This document shows, piece after piece, positions 7,720-14,050 of a stretch of DNA of 64,000 bases. Numbering within the stretch: position 1 is the first letter of the stretch; every line of letters begins with the position of its first letter. The notes below the pieces were generated by a model that saw only the letters and a list, made by a program, of their open reading frames with translations, had not been told where the DNA came from and made no database searches. The DNA is from Streptomyces sp. V2I9 (GTDB taxonomy: Bacteria > Actinomycetota > Actinomycetes > Streptomycetales > Streptomycetaceae): the NCBI RefSeq assembly GCF_030817475.1, contig NZ_JAUSZJ010000002.1, positions 5,470,626 to 5,534,625 of the forward strand, given 5' to 3'. A program made the position numbers and the translations under genes.

Positions 7720-9789
7720 GTGCCGATATATCCCGCGAGCCGTGACGCAGTCGGGTCCCCGCAGCTGTTCAGCCCTCCGGAGCTGAACCGACAGATATGG
7801 GACCGGGCCGCCGCACGGCTCCTCGCCAAGATGCTCGGCGAGTTCGCCTACGAGAAGATCATCGAGCCCGTCCCCGAGCCCGCGACCGACGGGCTCCACC
7901 GGCTGACCCTCGACGACGGGGGAGAGCTCGCCTTCAGGGCCAGGCGCGGCGCGTACGGCAGCTGGCGCGTCGACCCCGACTCGATCGAGGTCACCGAACA
8001 GCCCCCGGCCGCCCACGCCCCCAGCACACCCGTCACCGCGCACACCGGAGTCGCCCCCGTCGCGGCGCACGCCGAGAGCGCTCCCATCAGCGCGTACGCC
8101 GACGCGCACACCGCCGCGCCGCCGCAGGCGGGCTCGCACGCCGTCGCACCACCGCCCGCGGGCGCACAGTCCCCCGCGGACGCGCCCGCCCCGGCACCGG
8201 TCAACGGCTCCGCCGCCACCACCGGCCCGGCGATCGCCACCCGGCCGTTCCGCGACCCGCTGGTCTTCCTCAGCCGGGCCCGCGACCTCCTCGGCCTCGA
8301 CGGCACGACCCTGGGCCACCTGATCCGCGAGCTGACCCGGACGCTCTCCGCCGACGCCCGGCTCGACCACACCGCGCTCACCGCCGACCGGCTCGCCGCG
8401 CTCGACTACGCGGAGCTGGAAGGCCACCAGACCGGCCACCCCTGGCTGGTGGCCAGCAAGGGACGGCTCGGCTTCTCCGCCGCCGACGCCGACCGCTTCA
8501 CCCCCGAGACCCGCACCCCGCTCCGGCTCCCGTGGATCGCGGTCAGCAACCGCATCGCGCAGTACCGGGGCGTGGGCCGCGTCGGCACCCCCGAGGAGCT
8601 GTACGCCGGAGAGCTCGACCAGGACGTCCGGGACGCCTTCGCCGACGTTCTGCGGAACCGGGGGCACGACCCGCGGGACTATCTCTACCTCCCCGTGCAC
8701 CCCTGGCAGTGGGACGAGTGGATCGTGCCGCTCTTCGCCCCGGCCATCGCCGACGGCGACATCGTCGCGCTGCACACGGACGGCGACGCCCGCCTCCCGC
8801 AGCAGTCCATCCGCACGTTCGCCAACGTGGAACGGCCCGAGCGGCACACGGTGAAGCTGCCGCTCTCCATCCTCAACACCCTGGTCTGGCGCGGCCTGCC
8901 GACCGAGCGGACCCTCGCCGCTCCGGCCGTCACCGCCTGGGTCCAGGGGCTGTGCGAGGACGATCCGTTCCTCCGCGACACCTGTCGGGTCGTCCTGCTG
9001 GGCGAGGTCGCCTCCGTCGCCGTCGAGCACCCGCTGTACGACCGCCTCCCCGAAGTGCCGTACCAGTACAAGGAGATCCTCGGCGCGATCTGGCGGGAGC
9101 CGCTGCCGCCCCGCCTCGCCCCGGGCGAACGCGCCCGTACGCTCGCCTCCCTGCTGCATACGGACCCGGCGGGCCGCGCGTTCACCGCGGAGCTGGTCGA
9201 GCGCTCCGGCCTGGCCCCGGAGACGTGGTTGAAGCGGCTCTTCGCCGCCCTCCTGCCGCCCCTGCTGCACTTCCTCTACCGCTACGGCACCGTCTTCTCG
9301 CCGCACGGCGAGAACGCCATCGTGGTCTTCGACGAGAACGACGTGCCCGTACGCCTCGCCATCAAGGACTTCGTCGACGACGTGAACGTCAGCGCCCACC
9401 CGCTGCCGGAGCACGCCACCATGCCCGACGAGGTGCGCGCCGTCCTCCTCACCGAGCACCCGGCCTTCCTCACCCAGTTCATCCACTCCGGTCTCTTCGT
9501 GGGCGTCTTCCGCTACCTCTCACCGCTGTGCGAGGAGCAGCTCGGCGTCACCGAGGACGCCTTCTGGTCACTCGTCCGGGCGGAGATCGTCCGCCATCAC
9601 GCCCGGTTCCCGGAACTGAAGGAGCGGTTCGAGCTGTTCGACATGCTCACCCCCGAGATCGAGCGCCTCTGCCTGAACCGCAACCGCCTGCTCGTCGACG
9701 GCTACCGGGACCGGGCCGGCCGTCCGCACGCGGCGGTCCACGGCACCGTCCCCAACCCCTTGCACCCCTCCGTCCGCGTCCGGGAGTGA
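7720..9789 (+). CDS. IucA/IucC-family NIS siderophore synthetase (second)
   Basis: 689 residues; GTG start preceded by GGAGG. The N-terminal subdomain (NRQIWDRAAARLLAKMLGEF) is followed by a low-complexity Ala/Pro/His insert at about 95-175. The core then resumes: EGHQTGHPWLVASKGRLGFS near 233, LPVHPWQWDEW near 325, SIRTF and KLPLSILNT near 370-385, SPHGENAIVVF near 526 and IKDFVDDVNVS near 547. The first synthetase has AHQQN where this one has PHGEN, so the two enzymes probably accept different partners. Last gene of the operon; the helicase start is 39 bases downstream. Confidence 0.9.
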   Translation: MPIYPASRDAVGSPQLFSPPELNRQIWDRAAARLLAKMLGEFAYEKIIEPVPEPATDGLHRLTLDDGGELAFRARRGAYGSWRVDPDSIEVTEQPPAAHAPSTPVTAHTGVAPVAAHAESAPISAYADAHTAAPPQAGSHAVAPPPAGAQSPADAPAPAPVNGSAATTGPAIATRPFRDPLVFLSRARDLLGLDGTTLGHLIRELTRTLSADARLDHTALTADRLAALDYAELEGHQTGHPWLVASKGRLGFSAADADRFTPETRTPLRLPWIAVSNRIAQYRGVGRVGTPEELYAGELDQDVRDAFADVLRNRGHDPRDYLYLPVHPWQWDEWIVPLFAPAIADGDIVALHTDGDARLPQQSIRTFANVERPERHTVKLPLSILNTLVWRGLPTERTLAAPAVTAWVQGLCEDDPFLRDTCRVVLLGEVASVAVEHPLYDRLPEVPYQYKEILGAIWREPLPPRLAPGERARTLASLLHTDPAGRAFTAELVERSGLAPETWLKRLFAALLPPLLHFLYRYGTVFSPHGENAIVVFDENDVPVRLAIKDFVDDVNVSAHPLPEHATMPDEVRAVLLTEHPAFLTQFIHSGLFVGVFRYLSPLCEEQLGVTEDAFWSLVRAEIVRHHARFPELKERFELFDMLTPEIERLCLNRNRLLVDGYRDRAGRPHAAVHGTVPNPLHPSVRVRE

Positions 9790-9812
9790 TCGCCGTTGTC
9801 AGTGGTGCGCCG

Positions 9813-9818
9813 TAGGGT
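9813..9818 (+). promoter_or_regulatory. -10 element, probable leaderless transcript
   Basis: TAGGGT lies nine bases before the helicase ATG and there is no Shine-Dalgarno sequence in between, so the mRNA probably starts at or near the AUG. Confidence 0.55.
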
Positions 9819-9827
9819 GGTCGGGCT

Positions 9828-11798
9828 ATGACGAAGCCATCCCTCCCCGAGCTCCTGCACGCCGCCGTCGCCGCCGTCGGCGGTACGGAAAGGCCCGGCC
9901 AGGTCACCATGGCCGAGGCCGTCGCCGAGGCCGTCGACGACCGATCCCATCTGCTCGTCCAGGCCGGCACCGGTACGGGCAAATCGCTCGGCTACCTGGT
10001 GCCGGCCCTGGCGCACGGGGAGCGGGTCGTCGTGGCCACGGCCACCCTGGCCCTCCAGCGGCAGCTCGTGGAGCGCGACCTGCCGCGCACGGTCGAGTCC
10101 CTGCACCCCCTGCTGCGCCGCCGCCCCCAGTTCGCCATGCTCAAGGGGCGGTCGAACTACCTCTGTCTGCACCGGCTCCACGAAGGGGTCCCGCAGGACG
10201 AGGAGGAGGGGCTGTTCGACCAGTTCGAGGCGGCGGCCCCGTCCAGCAAGCTGGGGCAGGACCTGCTGCGCCTGCGGGACTGGTCGGACGATACGGAGAC
10301 GGGTGACCGTGACGATCTGACGCCCGGCGTCTCGGACCGGGCGTGGGCGCAGGTCTCGGTCTCCTCACGCGAGTGCCTGGGCGCGTCGAAGTGCGCGTAC
10401 GGGGCGGAGTGCTTCGCGGAGGCGGCGCGGGAGCGGGCGAAGCTGGCGGACGTGGTCGTCACCAACCACGCGCTGCTCGCGATCGACGCCATCGAGGGCG
10501 CGCCGGTGCTGCCGTCCCATGAGGTCCTGATCGTCGACGAGGCCCATGAGCTGGTCTCGCGGGTCACCGGTGTCGCCACCGGCGAGCTGACCCCGGCCCA
10601 GGTCAACCGCGCGGTCCGCCGTGCGGCGAAGCTGGTGAACGAGAAGGCCGCCGACGCCCTGATGACCGCCGCCGAGGGGTTCGAGCGGGTCATGGAGCTG
10701 GCGCTGCCCGGACGGCTCGAAGAGGTGCCCGAGGACCTCGGGTACGCCCTGATGGCGCTGCGCGACGCGGCCCGTACGGTGATCTCCGCGATCGGCGCCA
10801 CGCGGGACAAGTCGGTGGAGGACGAGAACGCCGTCCGCAAGCAGGCCCTCGCCTCGGTCGAGTCGATCCACGGGGTCGCGGAGCGCATCACCCAGGGCTC
10901 GGAATACGACGTCGTCTGGTACGAGCAGCACGATCGGTTCGGGGCCTCCGTCCGGGTCGCTCCGCTCTCCGTGTCGGGTCTGCTGCGCGAGAAGCTGTTC
11001 TCCGAGCGGTCCGTGGTGCTGACCTCGGCCACCCTCAAGCTGGGCGGCGATTTCAACGGGGTGGGCGCGTCCCTCGGGCTGGCTCCGGAAGGCACGGCGG
11101 GCGAGGACGTCCCGCAGTGGAAGGGGCTGGACGTCGGCTCCCCGTTCGACTACCCGAAGCAGGGCATCCTCTATGTCGCCCGGCATCTGAACACGCCGGG
11201 CCGCGAGGGTTCCCGTACGGACATGCTGGACGAGCTCGCCGAGCTGGTGGAAGCGGCGGGCGGTCGCACGCTGGGGCTGTTCTCCTCGATGCGGGCGGCC
11301 AAGGCCGCGGCCGAGGAGCTGCGGGGCCGGCTGGGCAAGCCGATCCTGCTCCAGGGCGAGGAGACGCTCGGCGAGCTGATCAAGAACTTCGCGGCCGACC
11401 CGGAGACCTGCCTCTTCGGCACGCTGTCGCTCTGGCAGGGCGTCGACGTGCCGGGGCCGAGTTGCCAGCTGGTGGTGATGGACCGGATCCCGTTCCCCCG
11501 GCCCGACGATCCGCTGATGAGCGCACGGCAGAAGGCGGTCGAGGAGGCCGGCGGCAACGGCTTCATGGCGGTGGCGGCGACGCACGCGGCCCTGCTGATG
11601 GCCCAGGGCGCGGGGCGGCTGGTCCGGGCGACGGGCGACAAGGGCGTCGTCGCGGTGCTGGACCCCCGGCTCGCCACCGCACGGTACGGAAGCTATCTCC
11701 GCGCCTCGCTGCCGGACTTCTGGTACACCACCGACCGGAACCAGGTGCGCCGCTCCCTGGCCGCCATCGACGCCAAGGCCAAGGCGGACGGGGCGTAG
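9828..11798 (+). CDS. DinG/XPD-like ATP-dependent DNA helicase
   Basis: 656 residues, superfamily 2 iron-sulfur helicase. Walker A is AGTGTGKSLGY near 44-52 and Walker B is the DEAH box IVDEAHEL near 235. Between them lie cysteines suited to a 4Fe-4S cluster: one in NYLCLHRL, then ECLGASKCAYGAECF (about 183-198). C-terminal motifs include LTSATLKLGG, GTLSLWQGVDVPG and GAGRLVR. These enzymes unwind DNA 5'-3' and are tied to repair and R-loop or fork processing. It lies next to lexA, but I see no LexA box before it. It could be co-transcribed with the siderophore operon or start from its own leaderless promoter. Confidence 0.92.
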   Translation: MTKPSLPELLHAAVAAVGGTERPGQVTMAEAVAEAVDDRSHLLVQAGTGTGKSLGYLVPALAHGERVVVATATLALQRQLVERDLPRTVESLHPLLRRRPQFAMLKGRSNYLCLHRLHEGVPQDEEEGLFDQFEAAAPSSKLGQDLLRLRDWSDDTETGDRDDLTPGVSDRAWAQVSVSSRECLGASKCAYGAECFAEAARERAKLADVVVTNHALLAIDAIEGAPVLPSHEVLIVDEAHELVSRVTGVATGELTPAQVNRAVRRAAKLVNEKAADALMTAAEGFERVMELALPGRLEEVPEDLGYALMALRDAARTVISAIGATRDKSVEDENAVRKQALASVESIHGVAERITQGSEYDVVWYEQHDRFGASVRVAPLSVSGLLREKLFSERSVVLTSATLKLGGDFNGVGASLGLAPEGTAGEDVPQWKGLDVGSPFDYPKQGILYVARHLNTPGREGSRTDMLDELAELVEAAGGRTLGLFSSMRAAKAAAEELRGRLGKPILLQGEETLGELIKNFAADPETCLFGTLSLWQGVDVPGPSCQLVVMDRIPFPRPDDPLMSARQKAVEEAGGNGFMAVAATHAALLMAQGAGRLVRATGDKGVVAVLDPRLATARYGSYLRASLPDFWYTTDRNQVRRSLAAIDAKAKADGA

Positions 11799-11853
11799 AA
11801 CGGGAGCGGCCGAGGCGGGAGAGCGGCCCGAGAGGGAGAGCGGGCAGGGCAAA

Positions 11854-11902
11854 GCCCCGGAATCGACGTCGTGATCGACGCCCTAGGCAGAGATTCCGGG
11901 GC
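11854..11902. terminator. bidirectional terminator between helicase and lexA
   Basis: GCCCCGGAATC (11854-11864) pairs perfectly with GATTCCGGGGC (11892-11902). A second hairpin, CGTCG-TGAT-CGACG (11867-11880), nests in the loop. The genes on both sides converge here. Confidence 0.85.
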
Positions 11903-11926
11903 CGGAAGCCGTGACCGACGCTCTCC

Positions 11927-12724
11927 TCAGACCCGGCGCAGCACCGCCACCACCTTGCCGAGGATGGTCGCCTCGTCGCCGGGGATCGGCTGGTACGCGG
12001 CGTTGTGCGGGAGCAGCCATACGTGACCGTCCTCCCGGCGGAAGCGCTTGACCGTCGCTTCGCCGTCGAGCATGGCGGCGACGATGTCCCCGTTCTCCGC
12101 GACCGGCTGGCGACGGACGGTGACCCAGTCGCCGTCGCAGATCGCTGCTTCGATCATCGAGTCGCCGACGACCTTCAGCACGAACAGCTCGCCGTCGCCG
12201 ACGAGCTGGCGGGGGAGGGGGAAGACGTCCTCGACGGACTCCTCGGCGAGGATCGGGCCACCGGCCGCGATCCGGCCCACCAGCGGCACGTAGGACGCGG
12301 CGGGCTTGCCGGTCGTGTCGGTCGGCTGGGTGCTGGGCTGGTCCGATCCGCGCACCTCGTAGGCGCGGGGCCGGTGCGGGTCCCGGCGGAGGAAGCCCTT
12401 GCGCTCCAGTGCCATGAGCTGGTGGGCGACGGACGAGGTGCTGGAGAGGCCCACCGCCTGGCCGATCTCCCGCATGGAGGGCGGATACCCCCGCCGCTGC
12501 ACGGAGTCGCGGATGACCTCGATGACCCGCCGCTGCCGGTCCGTCAGCCCGGAGCTGTCCGCGCGGATGCCGGGCGGCCTGCCGGGCATGGAGCGCCCGG
12601 AGCGTGCGGGGTCGGGCCCGTCCGTGTTCGTGAGTGCGTCATTCATGGCATGCACCGGCTCAAGTCGGCTCTGGGAGCGGTGGTCCCGGGCGGTGATGGT
12701 GGCGCTGTCTGCGGTGGTGGTCAC
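11927..12724 (-). CDS. lexA: SOS repressor LexA
   Basis: 265 residues. GTG 12724 has GAGAGGGG just upstream and is preferred over ATG 12646. The winged-helix DNA-binding domain spans about 58-125 (LTDRQRRVIEVIRDS; recognition part SMREIGQAVGLSSTSSVAHQ). The self-cleavage site is Ala154-Gly155 in GRIAAGGP. The peptidase dyad is Ser189 in VVGDSMIEAA and Lys226 in GEATVKRF. It represses DNA-damage genes until RecA filaments trigger cleavage. A LexA box 63 bases upstream shows autoregulation. The 30-40 residue N-terminal extension is usual in Streptomyces. Confidence 0.97.
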   Translation of the reverse strand: MTTTADSATITARDHRSQSRLEPVHAMNDALTNTDGPDPARSGRSMPGRPPGIRADSSGLTDRQRRVIEVIRDSVQRRGYPPSMREIGQAVGLSSTSSVAHQLMALERKGFLRRDPHRPRAYEVRGSDQPSTQPTDTTGKPAASYVPLVGRIAAGGPILAEESVEDVFPLPRQLVGDGELFVLKVVGDSMIEAAICDGDWVTVRRQPVAENGDIVAAMLDGEATVKRFRREDGHVWLLPHNAAYQPIPGDEATILGKVVAVLRRV

Positions 12725-12786
12725 GTCGGCCCCTCTCGAATGGTCTCCCTAGCTGGACAACGGTAGTAGCTTTCGAAAGGTTGCGC

Positions 12787-12800
12787 CAAACACACGTTCG
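12787..12800 (-). promoter_or_regulatory. LexA box (SOS operator) of lexA
   Basis: On the minus strand this reads CGAAC-GTGT-GTTTG, one mismatch from the actinobacterial SOS box CGAAC-N4-GTTCG. Its position 63 bases before the lexA GTG fits negative autoregulation. Confidence 0.88.
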
Positions 12801-13171
12801 AGTGAAAAACGAATAAAGGGGTGCCGTGGTGCTGCCGAGAGGTGTATGAGCAACGCGGATGGACGGGCACCGTGCGGCTTCCCGCAGGGCCGTACGGTCG
12901 TCGGTGGGTGGTCGCGCGGACTCCGCGGCGGTCGTCGCGCGCCCTCGTGGGCGGCCCTGTCCGGCCTCTCCGGGGTGGATCGCCCGGCTCTCGGCACCAG
13001 TCTTTCATCCGCCCGCGCGGCGCCCCCGTCCGGCCTGCGTGCCGTCCCCCGTCCGGCCCGCGCGGCGATGCCCCGGCGGCTCGACGGCCCCGCGTTTCCC
13101 GTACCCTCTTCCCTGGCCGGGAGCTCCCTCCGGCGGCCCCTTCCAGTGGCCTTCGCGTGAGGTCCGGCGCG

Positions 13172-13187
13172 CGACACGCGCTAGGGC
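13172..13187 (+). promoter_or_regulatory. possible second (weak) NrdR box
   Basis: Aligned on CTAG, these 16 bases lie 31 bases (three helical turns) before the better box at 13203. NrdR boxes usually come as such pairs. Only about 7 of 16 positions match the consensus, so this rests mainly on spacing. Confidence 0.4.
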
Positions 13188-13202
13188 CAAAAACGCGACT
13201 CG

Positions 13203-13218
13203 ACCCTAGATCTAGTGG
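13203..13218 (+). promoter_or_regulatory. NrdR box
   Basis: ACCCTAGATCTAGTGG matches about 12 of 16 positions of the NrdR consensus acaCwAtATaTwGtgt and contains the perfect palindrome CTAGATCTAG (13206-13215). It lies about 145 bases before nrdR, as expected for autoregulation of nrdRJ by NrdR. Confidence 0.72.
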
Positions 13219-13362
13219 TTGGATTGCTCCGGTCGCCCAGAAGTTGTGGTCTCGGTGCAATCGTGCCGTGAGCATCGCCTATGCTGGGGACTGCTTCCAA
13301 GGGCCTGGGAAAGGGCCCAGACGAGGCTATTCAGTCGTGCGTGTGAAGGAGGGTTGGGAGCC

Positions 13363-13875
13363 ATGCACTGCCCCTTCTGCAGGCACCCCGACAGCAGGGT
13401 CGTCGACAGTCGCACCACCGACGACGGGACGTCGATCCGTCGCCGCCGGCAGTGCCCCGACTGCTCCCGCCGTTTCACCACGGTGGAGACCTGCTCGCTG
13501 ATGGTGGTCAAGCGCAGCGGCGTGACCGAGCCCTTCAGCCGCACCAAGGTCATCTCCGGCGTCCGCAAGGCATGCCAGGGACGGCCCGTCACCGAGGACG
13601 CCCTCGCCAAGCTCGGCCAGCGGGTCGAGGAGGCGGTGCGCGCCACCGGCAGCGCCGAGCTGACCACCCACGACGTGGGACTGGCCATCCTCGGCCCCCT
13701 GCAGGAACTCGACCTCGTCGCGTACCTGCGCTTCGCGTCGGTCTACCGGGCGTTCGATTCCCTGGAGGACTTCGAGACCGCCATCGTGGAACTGCGTGCG
13801 CAGCGCCCTTCCACGGAGGACCGCGGGACCGGAGAGACCCCCGGGGTCCCCGCGCCCGCCATCGCCGCCGACTGA
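13363..13875 (+). CDS. nrdR: transcriptional repressor NrdR
   Basis: 170 residues. ATG 13363 follows GAAGGAGGG; the frame runs further upstream but the zinc ribbon starts exactly here. The zinc ribbon MHCPFC...CPDCSRRF uses Cys3, Cys6, Cys31 and Cys34. An ATP-cone domain at about 46-136 (VVKRSGVTEPFSRTKVISGV) senses ATP/dATP. NrdR represses ribonucleotide reductase genes. The gene lies before nrdJ, and an NrdR box upstream suggests it controls this operon as well as reductase genes elsewhere. The C-terminal 25 residues are a variable Pro/Ala tail. Confidence 0.97.
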   Translation: MHCPFCRHPDSRVVDSRTTDDGTSIRRRRQCPDCSRRFTTVETCSLMVVKRSGVTEPFSRTKVISGVRKACQGRPVTEDALAKLGQRVEEAVRATGSAELTTHDVGLAILGPLQELDLVAYLRFASVYRAFDSLEDFETAIVELRAQRPSTEDRGTGETPGVPAPAIAAD

Positions 13876-13993
13876 GCGGTACCCCGCCCGGTACGCCCGT
13901 GCCCGCAGACGGAACTCTGCGGACCGGCGGCGGGGCGACATGAGATGTGCTTCCGGCCGCCCTGTGCGGCGCCCGGAGCATCGGACACACACT

Positions 13994-14034
13994 GTGCCCT
14001 GGGAAGATCCGGGCACTTCAGGGCGTTTTCGCCC
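13994..14034 (+). other. two tandem hairpins just upstream of nrdJ
   Basis: GTGCCC (13994-13999) pairs with GGGCAC (14011-14016), and GGGCG-TTTT-CGCCC follows at 14021-14034. The second ends six bases before the GGGAGG ribosome-binding site of nrdJ. They could tune translation or processing of the nrdR-nrdJ message. I see no B12-riboswitch core here. Confidence 0.5.
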
Positions 14035-14050
14035 ACATATGGGAGGCGGC

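Larger units (their letters stand above)
12725..13362. other. long divergent intergenic region lexA / nrdR
   Basis: 638 bases without a supportable gene. The lexA side holds the LexA box (12787-12800) and the short palindrome CTTTCGAAAG (12769-12778). The nrdR side holds the NrdR box near 13210. The middle (about 12850-13150) is GC-rich. Short frames there lack ribosome-binding sites and codon bias, so I call nothing in it. Confidence 0.6.

Noticed and set aside
12769..12778. Second LexA box at CTTTCGAAAG
   Set aside because: Although it contains TCGAA, it lacks the CGAAC-N4-GTTCG spacing.
13219..13362. Longer NrdR with 48 extra N-terminal residues
   Set aside because: The zinc ribbon starts exactly at ATG 13363, which has a good ribosome-binding site.
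13876..14050. B12 riboswitch before nrdJ
   Set aside because: No B12-box text (GCCACTG-like) and too little space. The class II reductase uses B12 but is not necessarily controlled by it.
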